Assembly: GCA_037349315.1 (NCBI GenBank)
Contig: JBAIAC010000004.1
Coordinates: 79,662,501-79,726,500 of the forward strand
Source: Chelydra serpentina
Taxonomy: Eukaryota > Chordata > Testudines > Chelydridae
Direction of reading: 5' to 3'
Length of the DNA: 64,000 nucleotides
Shown: positions 47,690-59,965 of the stretch, in pieces
Layout of the letters: each line of letters begins with the position of its first letter
Numbering within the stretch: the first letter of the stretch is position 1
Program-made: the position numbers and the translations under genes
The notes under the pieces: generated by a model
Told to the model about the DNA's origin: nothing
What the model saw: only the letters and a program-made list of their open reading frames with translations
Databases searched by the model: none

Positions 47690-48110
47690 TGACCATATTC
47701 ACCAGTATATTCCAGCTTGTATGCACTACTTTGGCAATTCAAAACAGCAACCCAGTTCAACCGGTCAGCTGAGCTCGGTTTATGCTGCTTTGCCTTGTTG
47801 GAACAGTGCAAAACAGCTAGAAAGCACTGGTGGATCTGGCCCTCTATATACTCAAAAAGCAATAAAAGCTATGTAACCTCTTCCCCACGTGTCTTGGAGT
47901 GTTATTGCTTGCTTGTGTAAGGAAATAGTCACCTTAACATTTCAAATGCTATTTGGGACTAAATTCCCTGGTACGTCTGGCTGCTTTGTGCTGCTCTGGT
48001 GATGTGAAAGAGCAGTAAGATGGATAACTAACTAAATGAAATTATGGCTGCTTTGCATATCTTGAATGGCACAAAACAGTTGGAGTATATTGGTGAATGT
48101 GCCCCCCCTT
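47690..48110. repeat. Two diverged copies of an unnamed repeat
   Basis: TGCTGCTTTGCCTTGTTGGAACAGTGC..AAACAGCT..CTGGTGGATCTGGCCC and, further on, GGCTGCTTTGCATATCTTGA..GGCACAAAACAGTTGG..ATTGGTGAATGTGCCC share the same order of blocks. An old SINE-like family is possible. Confidence 0.4.
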
Positions 48111-49406
48111 TTTTTCTTGTTTAGTAATTGCTGTTTTGGCAATTCTGGTGGGGCCACAGGAAGTGAACAAATACTGCTGCCTGATAACAGAATGCCTATG
48201 GCTATGAAATTAAACGCCAATCAAAAATTTTTGTTTTCTAATGGTCATCTGGCACTGATTAAAAAACCAAGTTCCTCTACTAATTTTGCATTCATGTTGG
48301 GGACACTGGCGACACGTGGTTGTTTGCTATCATCTGCTATACTAAATGCACATTCGGATTGAATGATGGCCAGTGGGTGCAACAAACATATGAAAGCTTT
48401 TATAAGCAGAGGCTATAGATGGCACAGTGAAATCCACTGAACACCAGGTTCTCAGCTACCCCCTCACATAGCCTTAGTAAATCCAGCACTGCCTCAATTA
48501 AGGTCTAGTGTTAGAAGGAAAGAATGTCACCAATGTCATGCTCCACAGATATACCTAAGTATATCTGACATAAAAGGTTTCACTGAGCCACAGCATTGGG
48601 AATTGGGTGATGTGGGGTCATTGTCATTTCAGTTTGATAATGCCTTAGATATTCATTTGGCTTTGACACATTCGAGAGGATATGTGCGCACAAATCTTTC
48701 ACCCAACGCCAATTATTTTAGAAAATGAAGTATGTATGTTGTGATCCAATGAGTTTCTAATTTCTAGAGTGTGTGTGTGTATGTGTATGTGTATATGCAC
48801 ATACACATCAACAGATGCTGTCAACCCCGCCCCCATTAAGATAATCCTTCAAGCTTTTTGAGTATAATGTGTTACAGACATGCCACTGCTAACTGAATAT
48901 CATAGCTCCGTATATCAAAAATATCTTTATACTCTGTAGAATGTTTTGAAGTATAGCTTATTTCTACTACTTGAAGGAATATCAGGGGCAGGGACAGATC
49001 GATCCTGCAGGGAGCCAAGCTCAAGTTGAAATTTGTTTTGTTTCCTGCATTAACAATACAGGAAACCCCAGGAAGGGGTAAGATTGTACCATATCTAGTA
49101 TATGGGAACTGTGATAGGAACAGGGTGGGAATACCTCCTGATTACATGCTCATTTCTGTTCACCCGGATCATGCAGTTCCATATGTGTGCATGTGCTGCC
49201 ACCGCCAAACACACATATTTATGGCTTGCACTGGTACTGGTCCATATGTTATTAGTAATATTTGCTTTGTTCTGTTTACTTTGGCCAGTATTTTCTCCTT
49301 TGCTGTCCTATGTGGCACAATAGTAAGGCTTAAGGTAAGCCAGAGAAAATGGCTGAATGCTGAAAGCTGAGCCCACAGAGACATAGGAAAGCATCCATGA
49401 GGCTTA
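48111..49406. other. Intergenic; short GT microsatellite only
   Basis: No gene. A (GT)n/(AT) tract lies at 48768-48808. The open frames at 49026-49370 have membrane-like stretches but no recognisable family. Confidence 0.3.
48768..48808. repeat. GT-rich microsatellite
   Basis: A run of GTGTGTGTGTGT followed by ATGTGTATGTGTATATGCACATACACA. Confidence 0.85.
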
Positions 49407-49495
49407 ATAGGACCTTTGCACTCCCCTGGAGTTCAGCAAGACTCCTTACTTGAGTAAGGACTACTTGTATGAGTCAGGCTTACAGGATCAGGCCC
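49407..49495. repeat. Palindromic MITE-like repeat fragment
   Basis: ATAGGACCTTTGCACTCCCC, TTACTTGAGTAAGGACTACT and TTACAGGATCAGGCCC belong to the same family as 45926 and 61488. Confidence 0.45.
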
Positions 49496-50600
49496 AGACT
49501 AACTTACAGTTCTTTTGCTTGATGTCACCTCTTGATCCTAAATCTTAGGATTTTGGCTTGCAGCCGAACTATGGTATTAAATGAAATACTTTATTTGTTT
49601 GCTTTCACTTTGTGTGGCACTTCATAAGTAGATGTGATTAAATACTGAAAAAGTTAATTGTCAGACTATTTCATAAAAACAGGCAAAAGTACTTGAAATC
49701 TATATTTGACAAATATTATTCAACCAGCTGTACTTGTAAGGAAAAATGTATGTTGTTTTTCTCTCTTCACTTCCTATAAAGAATACCGAAGCAACTGTCC
49801 CAAACCAGATTCCTTGTTACTATTTAACATTGTTTGAAATACACAACCTACCAGCCCTTTTTTAGCCTGTATTCCTAGATCTTTGGAAATGAGCAGATAG
49901 CTTCACTGGCCCTTTAGAATACTTCAGAGTGGTGTGTCAGTGGGCTTAATCACAACTGATTGCTGCTGCTGTACATGAAACTTCATTCTGCTAGAAAGCC
50001 ATTCAGAGATAAAACTTACACAGCCCAGACCCAGATGTGAAACTAAATGGCCACCCATCTTAGCCTGATCACCAAGCCAGCACGGCTGCTCTTGAGAATG
50101 CTCTGTTGAAAAACAGCTGAGATAAAATGAAATGAAATAAATTCCTAATCCTTATCTTTGTATGTATGAGAAACTTTCAGGATCAGATCTCCTACAGGCC
50201 ATGCTGCTCTTGCACAAGTTTCAAAGGCAGTGTGACATCTGCTCATGGGGACAATTTCTTCTGCTCATGGGGACAAATTACCCCCTTCCTGCTGCCAGGA
50301 GGCTCCTGTGATTCACCACCCATCTCTTGATAAAGTTTCTATCACCCTTACACCATCCGTCTTCTTCCTGTGTAACAGATAAAGAGTCACTTTATTACCA
50401 CCATCCCCAACCCCAGTGCTTTGGCTCCACATGCAGCTGAAACCCAGATCAAGGAGTGACGCATGTGACAGCACTCTCTGCATATCCCCCCGACCAGCTC
50501 TGTCTGCGGTATTTGTTGATTTCTGTGCTTTCATATGAGAGATGTCTCATTGCTTAGAAGAATTTGTATTTAGGCTAAATGTGTCAACCAGCTGTAAACA
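49496..50600. other. Intergenic, no recognised features
   Basis: Nothing recognised. Confidence 0.3.
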
Positions 50601-50730
50601 AAATGGGGAACATAGAAACACAGGACTGGACGGGACATCCTGGCTCACTGTGTCCAGTCCACTGCTATCACAGGCAACCCTGTCATATAATCCCAACAGG
50701 AGTTAAGTGGAAGCAAACAACTGAATTGGT
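50601..50730 (-). mobile_element. CR1 LINE 3' end, reverse orientation, fragment
   Basis: ACATAGAAACACAGGACTGG then ACGGGACATCCTGGCTCACTG and TCCAGTCCACTGCTATCACA is the reverse complement of a CR1 tail of the kind seen at 12.9-13.07 kb. Confidence 0.65.
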
Positions 50731-51174
50731 TTTAAGATGGCGCTTAAAGCCCCCAGTCCTCAATTATAGCCAGCTCAGATCTGTTCTGCCTTTTGGGGAC
50801 AACAGGAGATTGCTATTTTTCTATAAATGATCCCTGTCGGTTTACTGGTGGGAATAAGATATTTCATTTGTAACAGGGAGGCAGAGGGTAAATTGCTGTC
50901 TAGCCTCTCATAGAAAGAGCTCTGCCAGCTGAACTACTTAGAGTCAAGTAGGTTGTGCAAAATGGTTAATCTTTGTTCCCGAGAACGCTGGGTGGAGTAG
51001 CATTGAGTTCAAGTGAAGTGTAAACAGGATTTGTAATTATTGCTGGCATGAGTTTATTATGTAGCCATTGGGTCAAATTCAGAAATGGACATGCAAAAAA
51101 GGTGAACATTAAGCACACCGAGGAATGATTTTCCCAGGTGTAAACCCAAAATGAGCTTCAGAATTTGCACAGTA
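50731..51174. other. Intergenic, no recognised features
   Basis: Nothing recognised. Confidence 0.3.
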
Positions 51175-51300
51175 AAGGACCAGTCCCACAAATCTCTATT
51201 TGCATGGATAATCCCATGGATATCAGTGCAACTGCTCGTGTGTGTGAGGATTATTCAAATGAGTAAAGGCTACTTGGATCAAGCCCCAAGAATGGTGCAA
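51175..51300. repeat. Palindromic MITE-like repeat fragment
   Basis: AGGACCAGTCCCACAAATCT ... AATCCCATGGATATCAGTG ... GAGTAAAGGCTACTTGGATC is a diverged inverted-repeat copy of the family at 45926 and 61488. Confidence 0.45.
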
Positions 51301-51385
51301 ATCCCAGGAGCGATGATGGGCAGAATGAGGTTTTTGTGCTTGCCAGATATGCTGCAAGACACTGTTTACGGGGGCCAAACCCAGC

Positions 51386-51708
51386 ATTGCCAACCCCAAG
51401 CAGTCAAAAAATGTCAGCCCCCTCCCCCCCAAAAAAACCCACATGAGACTTGACTTTAACGATCTCATGATTTTCAAAATAGTAAATTGTGGGTTATTTT
51501 AAATTTTCTTTAGTTTTTTGACCCTTTAGGGTTACACCAGGGTCACATTTTCAAGCTTTTCTCTTCAATCATGGGGTCTAGAAACTTATCTTATTTTTGG
51601 AATAAAAACTGACATTCCCAGAAAATCATTTCACTCAATAAGTGGGGCTTTAAGAAAAATTCCACATATTGTGAGACTCCTGACAAAACTGTGCATGTTG
51701 GCAACACT
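51386..51708 (-). repeat. MITE-like interspersed repeat, copy 3 of 3
   Basis: Inverted ends TTGCCAACCCC and GTTGGCAACACT. The interior (GATCTCATGATTTTCAAAAT, GGTCACATTTTCAAGCTTTT, GGGGCTTTAAG, TTGTGAGACTCCTGAC) is the reverse complement of the copies at 1452 and 2904. Confidence 0.65.
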
Positions 51709-53384
51709 TTAAACCAGTGCCTCTTTGTGTGTGGACAGTCTTACATTGGTTTAAACCCCATATTTATTGGCTCAGCCTGACCCAATTAGTTTATCTTAAT
51801 TGGATTAATATCACACCTTAATTAAACTAGTGCAACTCTGTCTCTATGGCAGCAGACTCGGTCCCCACAGTAAATAATCCTTGCATTCTAACAATGAGGG
51901 GCAAATTATGCATTTGGGTACATGTGCACAATTCCACTGATCTTAGTTGAGAGCAGAATTTGGCTGTAGGGCTTAATCTTGCCTGCAGCTCTGTGGGTTT
52001 TCCTTGCTAAGTACTGTACTTACATGCAAAAGTGCAGTAACTCTTTCTTTTGCAAAATGTGCATCTAAGAATTTGAAGGTGGAATACAATCCTGAACCCT
52101 GTGTGTTTGTTTAGGCTCACAAAACCTGGTCTTACCTAAGCGTGCAGTGAGGTGGGGGGAAAGGTCCACATAAATTGCATTCCCTTCTCTCAGAGATGCT
52201 CCAGGGGCACCCAATGCTTCCAAAGTGAAGAGGAGTGGGCAAGACCATTGCCCTAGTCTCCGTTGCATTAGTGTAGGGAGCAGCAGGAGTGGAACTGGCA
52301 CACAGTATGTTGCAGTATGTAGCAGTGGGGGCTCTGTTAGTGGACACCAGGTCACTCTGGGAGTCTTTTTGCTTCTCTAAACTTCCCAGTGCTTTGCCTG
52401 GGGCAGTACATCTCCACACTACCCCCATGCAGGGCACAACTGATCCCACAGAGAGAGACAACACAGGAAACCTTTATTTTTCTCCAGGATTGACACAGTG
52501 CAGGCAGACTCTGTACAATAACGTTCCAATTACTGGCCCTATCCAGTTAGATACCTCCTCCTGACCTTGTAGTCGTTTATCTGCATGGTAGCTCTGAGTT
52601 CTGAGGCAACTGTAAGAGACTAACAATTATGCATTGTCTTCCCACTATTCATCCTGTTGCTGGGATATAAACCTCTATAGTTTTGGGTTTTTTTGAGAGA
52701 GAGAGAGTGATTGTCCATCTGCCCTCTCACTCACAATTGCAGAGACCAGCTCTCCTCCCATCTGTAACTACATAACATCCCTGGGGCCAGTATACTATTT
52801 TAGGCAAGTGTTTAGTGGGCTTTTTGCTGTCTTGTAATGAAGTTTATTTGCTGGAAATGAGGAGGAGCCAGCACTTTATGACCAGCCAAGTCCCTGCAGA
52901 CCACCAGCAAGGGGAAGCTACACTGCACAGTCTCTACTAGAGTAAGAGAAGCACATGATTATACCCAAATCTGACCTCACAGCTAGAAAGCCTATTTCAC
53001 CTAGTAGGTCTCTCACTCCTGGCAAAAAAAGATAATGGGCTCAATTCATCTCTAGTTCATGTTGGCCTGCACTGTAGGAGCTGGGCCTCCGGTAGGGGAA
53101 ACCCCTGCTGGGGCTGGTTGCGCCACAAGTGAAAAACCTGGCCTGTGGTGAGGGGACATAACTGGAGTATGTAGGGAACATGCTGACTCATAGCACCTTT
53201 GTAGCATCTTTCACTGAATGGGATTCCCCAGGAGATTTTAAAACTGTCTTCCCATGAGGGGAAGCAGGAGATACACCGCCTGCCCTCCCTTGTCCTCTGC
53301 TGTGGGCTTTCAACAAAAGAGGTTGATCTGACCCATACTAATTAGGAAATTATATAGAGGTCCACGAGTCCATGTTTGAAGCAA
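51709..53384. other. Intergenic, no recognised features
   Basis: No coding region. A (GA) tract lies near 52696-52710. Confidence 0.3.
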
Positions 53385-53560
53385 GACGAGAACACCAAAT
53401 TATGTAGTCTGACCTCCTGTGTATCATGGGTCACCAACACAGCCCAGTACCCACTCACTAAACCCAACAACTGAAATTAAGCTAAAGTACTGCAGCCCAC
53501 AGGAAAGTAGACTACTATGTGCCTCAGGCAGAGACTAGGAGGGACAGTGTTCCTGCATTC
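53385..53560 (-). mobile_element. CR1 LINE fragment, reverse orientation
   Basis: TAGTCTGACCTCCTGTGTAT, CACCAACACAGCCCAGTACCC, ACTAAACCCAACAACTGAAA and CCCACAGGAAAGTAGACTAC correspond to the antisense of CR1 3' regions as I know them from turtles. It is diverged. Confidence 0.6.
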
Positions 53561-53899
53561 TAAAATACTGTGTGCAGACAGAACATTATCTGGACGAGAT
53601 GTACATTGTGCATTATCAGAAATTTGTGATGATTTGTTCTGGCAGTTTTTAACAAATAATAACATCAAAGGGCATTTGCTGAGCCAGAAATTTTTTGGCT
53701 AGGTCATTCACCTGCTAGAGACCAGAACACTTATATCTGTGGGGATAAAAAACACAGAACATCCTGTGAAGTAAACTGTTTACAAACTTATGACTGTTTG
53801 GCTCATGTATGAAATTGGAGTATTTTCTATTACATGTACAACCTTCCCATTTCAAGCCAGGACTCAAGGAGGATAGATCCATCTGTGGCTATTAGCCAT
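53561..53899. other. Intergenic, no recognised features
   Basis: Nothing recognised. Confidence 0.3.
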
Positions 53900-54092
53900 G
53901 ATAGAGATGCAGACCCATGATCTGGGTCTCTGACTGTGAGATGCTGTGACTGGACAACAGGGGATGGATTACGTACTAATTGCCTGTTTTGGTCATTCCC
54001 TCTGAATCATATGGCATTGGCCACTGTGAGAAGACAGGATACTGGGCTAGATAGACCATTGGTCTGAGCCAGTCTGGCCATTTTTATGTTCT
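53900..54092 (+). mobile_element. CR1-type LINE 3' end fragment
   Basis: TGGACAACAGGGGATGGATT, GGCATTGGCCACTGTGAGAA and GGGCTAGATAGACCATTGGT then CTGAGCCAGTCTGGCC, ending TTTTTATGTTCT, is a CR1-type 3' UTR, of a subfamily different from that at 12.6-13.07 kb. Confidence 0.6.
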
Positions 54093-55310
54093 CAGAACAA
54101 GCCCTTGTGCCAGTCAGTGTGTATTTTCCAGGAAATAACTGCCACAGGCTAAAGCATGACATGCTGTACCTGAAAAATGACGATGATTTAAATTCTATTT
54201 GAGTTTGCTTTTCTCAGAAAAGTGCACTTGCTTCAGTTCGCGGATGAGGGCATTTCAAAGCATTCCACTGAGTTGTGAACAAAGGTAAGGAGTTTCTCTC
54301 GTACCTTTCTGCAGCCAGATGGTACAGCCCTTCTGTGAAGTTCGGTGAAGGAAAAGCAGCTTCTTAATAAGAGTGGGTGGCCAGGTGCTCAATCCAGAAG
54401 AGTGCTGAGTGCTCTAGCCCCGATCCAGTAAAGCGCTTAACGTTAAGTGTCCAAGTAGTCACACTGATTATACTGTTATTAACATAAGTACTTTTTCAGA
54501 ATGGGATGAGCACCTTGCTGGACCAAGCCTTACATTCTCTGCTGGTAACTTCAATGGACATACACTGATTTATGCCTGCTGAGGATCTGGCACTTTGATC
54601 AGGGATGTCCCTTTTCTAGGACTGGCATGGAAATTGTAGGTGTCTGATCCTGATCATCCTGTTTTAAACATAATTCTCCTAGAGATGCATGTTACACAAC
54701 TATATTAAGGTCCATTCAAGCATAAATATATTGGACTTGATTCATCTCTCATCTTTTTTTAAAACCAGAGTTTCTTTCCTGTTTTGATCTGATTGTCAGC
54801 CAGAAACATGCTTAGGGGGTCGACAAATAGTATAACAGGAAGCATTGCTCACTCGGAGGTGTTCTAGAGAAGGGGAAAAAAGATTGTAGATATTTACATA
54901 ATGTGTTTTGTGACAGTGCACCATTCAACTACTGCATAAGGCTGAAGAACAAGTTTGTATTTAATGTTAAGTCACCGCAAATCTTGAGCCAAATTCTGTT
55001 CTCTGATACACGTGCGTAGCTCCAAAGAAAGACATTGGGAGCTGTAGGTGCATCTCTGAAGGTCAATTGTGGCCCCTTTGCTTTTAACAACAGTCATGGA
55101 AATTTGGCTCTATTTGATCAGCACTATCAACTTTGGCCCCTCCTTTTAGTTCTGATTTGCACCTGATTTGTGATCATTCTGTTTGATTTTTATCACGGAG
55201 GAAAGAATCCTCTCGGAGCATAATTTAGAAGTCCACAAATATATTTTCCTAAACTCTTCCATGATAATACAAACAGAGTAATGTGAAGCAAAACCTCTTC
55301 ACAGTGTATG
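54093..55310. other. Intergenic, no recognised features
   Basis: Nothing recognised apart from a possible palindromic-repeat remnant near 54405-54600. Confidence 0.3.
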
Positions 55311-55318
55311 AACTAAGA

Positions 55319-55658
55319 CAGTGGTCCCCAACGTAGTGCCCGCGGGCGCCATGGCGCCCGCCGGGGCATTTATGTGCACCCGCCGTCAGGGCCGGCGCCA
55401 AGGAAGGGAGAGGAGAGGAGCATCCGCCGGAGAAGCGTCGCCACTGAAATGCCATCGCGCAGCGCTTCCGGCGGAGAAGCTTTTGCCAAAATGCCGCCAA
55501 GGAGCGCTTCCGGCGGAGAAGCTTTCGCCAAAACGCCGCCGAGGAGCGCTTCCGGCGGAGAAGCTTTCGCCGAAACGCCGCCAAGAAGTGTCGCTGCCTG
55601 CCACACTCTGATGAAGGGATGAATGTTCTCTTGGCCACAGAAAGGTTGGGGACCACTG
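55319..55658. mobile_element. hAT element, non-autonomous, 340 bp, with internal tandem repeats
   Basis: Ends CAGTGGTCCCCAACGT and the inverted AGGTTGGGGACCACTG. The 8 bp AACTAAGA is repeated exactly at 55311-55318 and 55659-55666, the hAT signature. The interior is very GC-rich in an AT-rich surrounding and contains 42-bp tandem units. Several open frames on both strands result from this repeat and do not look like genes. Confidence 0.92.
55461..55586. repeat. 42-bp tandem repeat, three units
   Basis: AGCGCTTCCGGCGGAGAAGC starts at 55461, 55503 and 55545. The units differ by only a few bases. The region before 55461 holds a more diverged unit. Since 42 is a multiple of three, all frames stay open through the array. 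Confidence 0.93.
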
Positions 55659-55666
55659 AACTAAGA

Positions 55667-57169
55667 CTACTACTAACATTCCGTACAGAGAGTCTTCATT
55701 AAAGATGTGAAACTGTTTCAAACAGTGTTTCAGTTTGACATCTAAAGTAAGTAACTGGATGATTGGAACATGGTAAACTTTCTTTGTGAATTACTGACTT
55801 TCCCCAAAGCATACTAAATTTAGCGTATTTTGATTTGCAATTGTTTCAGAGAAGGAAGAATGTGCATTGGGAGTAAACTATTAATTCTCTATATCCAGTG
55901 ACCTCCTCACTCATCTCCATTGTGGGCCCTGTAAATAGGTTGTGTGCTAGCTATCTGGCTTCTCCTTTTTAATGAAATATGAACAGAAGGGAAAAAAATC
56001 TTGTTTTCTTGTCTGTTTCAATTTCATAGTCTGTCAGATTAGCAGAAGAGTAAATCACATTTCTCATTTGTTCCTGTCTCTGCTGGAGCCAATACTGTAG
56101 TTAATTTGAGATTTTCTTTATTCTATTCGACAGTTCATAGTATGGGATTAATTTCTTATAATTAAGAATTTTTAAACTTTAAGAGCTGCCAACTTCCGTA
56201 GAAATTTCTATCTTCAATGTTTCTCTTAACCAAATAAATATCAAGTTTCCTTCTAATATTTTCTTTGTCCAAAGCCTCTATTACTCAAGAGAGGATGTTT
56301 TCTATACATATTATGCCTGCTAAATAAATTTTGTCTTGACTAATATCTGAATTTTCAAATGGTTTCTCCTTTTGATTTGTGATGTGTAGCAAGTAGCTCT
56401 AAAATGTCTTGCAAACAACTATGCTTATATTTTTCATGCAGTGTACATTTGAACCTTTCATTGTTCTATGGGGAAAATCTTATTATTTATACCTTGTCTG
56501 AGCAGCAGAGTCTTGAGATCTTTCAGTATGGTTTTTTTTTGTAGATTTCTAGATATGACAAGAAATATTAACTTAAGTACAATTGTAAGAATATGGAGTG
56601 TAATACAAATAAAGATCATTTTATTATTAAGGTAATACACAGTACTGTAGGTATATTTAAAGTAGAATTCTGCAGTATATCTGAAACCCATCTTTGAGCC
56701 TTCAGGTGTCACGCCAGCATAATACTGATGTAACAAAGTGGAGAATTAGGCGCCTTGTCTTTACTATGGAGATTCTACCATGGGGTCAGTTAGTTGTTTC
56801 AAGCTCCGACTTGCACCAAGTGGAAGGTTTCAGAGATGGTTGGAACAATGCAGCTGGGTCATATAGTTCCTCTGGCCTGCATTTCCTGTTCAAAATGAGC
56901 ATACCTGTAGTCTGCTGTGTTTTGATATGCGGAACCTCTCACATTGACCTTACATAGTCTGCATTAGTTTATATGAGCATTTTCTCATCATAGTCTTTTA
57001 TACAACTACTACTATGGTAAAGGAACTTGATGAAGGTTGGACCTTTGGGTCATCAGCAGGGATAGAACCCTGGGCCTTCAGGCCTAAAGCATGGGTCTCT
57101 ACTGTTGTAACAAAAGGAATAACATGCTGTCACTAACTTTGGGATTATTCTAAATATCTTGTGATACAG
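55667..57169. other. Intergenic, apparently unique AT-rich sequence
   Basis: No repeat family or gene is recognised for about 1.5 kb. It could be unique DNA with regulatory use, but there is no direct evidence. Confidence 0.3.
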
Positions 57170-57862
57170 CATGGCCAGAAGGCAGCAGGAGAGTGATCTA
57201 GTATGAGGAGAAGCCTTATTCCCTGTAGATTAATTAAAAGCACCTGAAGCCAATTAGAGCACCTGAAGCCAGTCACCTGATAAAATCCCCCTGCTTCAAT
57301 CAGCCAGGTGAGGAGTTGGAGCAGAGTGGTGAAGAGTTGGAGCAGAGAGCAGTTTGGAGGAGTTGAAGGAGAGTGATTTGGTGTTGGAGCAGAGAGCAGT
57401 TTGGAGGAGTTGAATCAGAGTGGTTTGGTGGTGGAGCAGAGAGCAGTTTGGAGGCGTGAAGCAGAGTGGATTGGTGTTGGAACAGAGAGCAGTTCGGAAG
57501 AAAGTGGATGAGAGTTTTGAGAAGTGCTGTGGCGGGCTAAGAAGACCAAGACACTAGGTAAAGGGACACCTGGCTTGTGCAGAGGGAAGGCAAGAAGCCC
57601 CAGAAGCTGAAGGGCAGGAGAGGGAAGTAGCCCAGAGGAAAGAATCACTAGTACAAGTGGTTCACCTGCTATCCTAGGGCCCCTGGGCTGGGACCCGGAG
57701 TAGAGGGCGGGCCCAGGTCCCTCCCTCTCCACTCCCCTTCTCTGGGATACTAGTGGGATATTACCAGTTCAGGGGCAAGAAATGGCACCCTGAAACCCCC
57801 CCCCCCCCGCACAAGAAGAGAAAGTGCGGGACCCATCATAGTAGTGCCGGCAATTTGCCACA
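57170..57862 (+). mobile_element. LTR-like unit with 47-bp tandem repeats
   Basis: It begins TGTGATACAGCATGGCCAGA and ends GGCAATTTGCCACA, so it has TGTG/CACA-type ends. It contains GATTAATTAAAAGCACCTGA then AGCCAATTAGAGCACC, and a purine-rich tandem array at 57339-57500. A 14-base C run is near 57798-57811. I recall sequences like this as repeated in turtle genomes, probably gypsy-type LTRs. Target duplications are not evident. Confidence 0.45.
57339..57500. repeat. 47-bp tandem repeat, about 3.5 units
   Basis: GG(A)GCAGAGAGCAGTTTGG recurs at 57339, 57386, 57433 and 57479 (last unit GGAACAGAGAGCAGTTCGG). A shorter ancestor-like unit GGAGTTGGAGCAGAGTGG precedes it at 57312. Confidence 0.9.
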
Positions 57863-59784
57863 AGCTCCATAGACTTGCCTTTATTGCCTGTAAAAATAAA
57901 CTCTGGACCAGTTCTATGTGATATTTCAGTCCTGATATGACAGCCTGATACAGAGATAATATGTTGCGTCAGATCCATCAGGGGAACTAAAACATTTAAA
58001 ACAGCTTCTCTGGGTTCCTGAACTGCTATGGTAAAATGCTGATATAAATCAGTGGTACAGTTTCCTGCATAATGTGTCTTCAAAATCTGTGGCAGAAGGA
58101 TACGGCTGAGTATGTGTTTTCCCTCTAAACTGCTATACAATTCCAGTATTGGTTACCTGATTACAGCTTCCACAATCGCAGTTTCTTTATAACTGTCTCC
58201 TAAACTGGTCTTTATTTGGTGCTTAAGGGTACTAGCTTTGTCTTGACTAGGTTTTAAAAGTGTTGGAATATATTAACTAGCTGTTTCTAACACACGTGTT
58301 CTAAAGCTCTTGTGTAGAGAAGGCAGTGTTTACTTTTAAGTTGGTCAAGATGTAGGTCAAGCTGAAGGCTGGAGTGGGAACTTAGACTTCAACTCACCAT
58401 GTTCTAACAACACACCTTTTAATCCTAATTAAGGCAAGGTTACAACAGCTAAATGAATCCCTTTGACCTGATTCTTCAAGCTGTCCAACAATCTTGAGCT
58501 GTTCAGTGAACACCCACTGAAGAATCTAGTCTGATGTGATCGGCTACCCGTCTGATCAGAATAGTGACTTTGTTTTCCTCTTGCTACTAGTTGCAGTTAT
58601 TTGACCATTTTATCTAGAGCTTCTATCTAGCATTTTAAGCTGATAAAGGCATCACTCAGTATCCAACTATAAGTTTTCCTGTTCCCCTGTCATTTTTATT
58701 TTGTTATTTTATGTAGACTTTTACAAGTGACTAGCTCTCCCTTCTCCTATTGGATTAATAACTTCAGCAGGACTTCCATTTTTGTAGGCTAATATAAAAG
58801 TTCTATAGAAAAGATACCATTCTCTATTGCATTTTGTAAGACTAATCCATCAGGATTGTGATGCCTTTTGTACAGCTTAATATTCTGAAAACTTTAATAT
58901 AAATATACAGAGCTCGTGTGAAGTCAGGAGTTAATAAGGGGCTGATTTCTATTTCCTCTGAAAAAATAATTCAATAAAACAGTGTGGCTGAATTTTTGCA
59001 ATGCAGCTGAAAAGGAATAAAACAAAACAGCTAGTTTGTTTTGTACTTTTCACAACTGAAAAAAGACAGCGTGTGGAAAAATAGAAGGTTATACAGAAAA
59101 TAGCTTCTTTCCTGCTATCTTATCAAATGACAAAATATACTTAGTTCTACAAAATGTATGTCTGCTGAACTATTGATGGTAAGATGCTTACTTATGAGAC
59201 TGGAAGCCACACGACCTGTTTTGGGTAACCATAAAAAATAATTTTCACCGCCTGGGAAGAAAATAAGGGATGAAGACTCAGTACCAATTTGTGGCTATAG
59301 GAAGGGGAAAGAAATGTACAGGGCTAAATTTACCTTGGATTAAGCAGATGGAACTCTCATGGAAATGTCTTGGGCAAATTCAGCAGTGATCTAAATGTTT
59401 GTATAAATTATGCACCCAGGGTGAAAGCCTTACCCTATTGATACCAGTAGCAAAAGTCTCGCTGACTTCAATAAGGTCAGGATTTCACCCCCCCCCCAGC
59501 TGTAAATTGGTCAGAAAACAGGTGTAAGTGATAAAGTAGAGTACCTTGCACTCATTTTGCATTCAGTGGGTGGGCAAAATGAATGTAATTTACCAGCAGA
59601 AAAGATGGAAGGAAAAAGCTGACAAGACAGTGGAAGATAAGGTAGCTACGTCCCACCTACTTTATCATACATCCAGGAAGAAGATGGTTAGCTGCTTTTC
59701 CCCCTTCTAGAGAGTACCTTCATGTAAGGGTTTTTGTAAAAGTGCCTCATGAGCATTAATAAATGGCGTTAGCTTTGCAATACC
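57863..59784. other. Intergenic, apparently unique sequence
   Basis: AT-rich, non-coding and without recognised repeats except short remnants near 59320-59530. The part 58380-58620 looks least repeat-like. Confidence 0.3.
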
Positions 59785-59965
59785 CCTGTAAGGTAAATAT
59801 CACTTCCAATCGGGAAAATTGAGGCATAGTGAGATTAAGTGACTTGTCCAATATCTCTCAGAAAGTCCAGGTCAGAACCAAGAATAGAAATTGGAAGTGG
59901 TAGCATCATGGGTTCCATCAAGGAATTTGTCCCCAGCTTTCCTGACTCTTAGTTCTGTGTCTTAA
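59785..59965 (-). repeat. MIR-type SINE, reverse orientation
   Basis: CCTGTAAGGTAAATATCACT, AAAATTGAGGCATAGTGAGA, TTAAGTGACTTGTCCAATAT, CAGGTCAGAACCAAGAATAG and GACTCTTAGTTCTGTGTCTT follow the reverse MIR consensus in order. Confidence 0.8.

Noticed and set aside
47371..47862. 163-codon open frame, minus strand
   Set aside because: No motif, no splice context, low-complexity composition, and overlap with a dispersed repeat pair.
48768..48808. Z-DNA or regulatory GT tract of special interest
   Set aside because: It is a short, interrupted microsatellite of a very common kind.
55461..55586. Regular direct repeats that could suggest a CRISPR array
   Set aside because: The units are contiguous without spacers, lie inside a hAT element, and the DNA is vertebrate.
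55249..55721. Open frames of 80-135 codons across 55.2-55.7 kb
   Set aside because: They are made by the 42-bp array (a multiple of three) and appear in several frames and on both strands.
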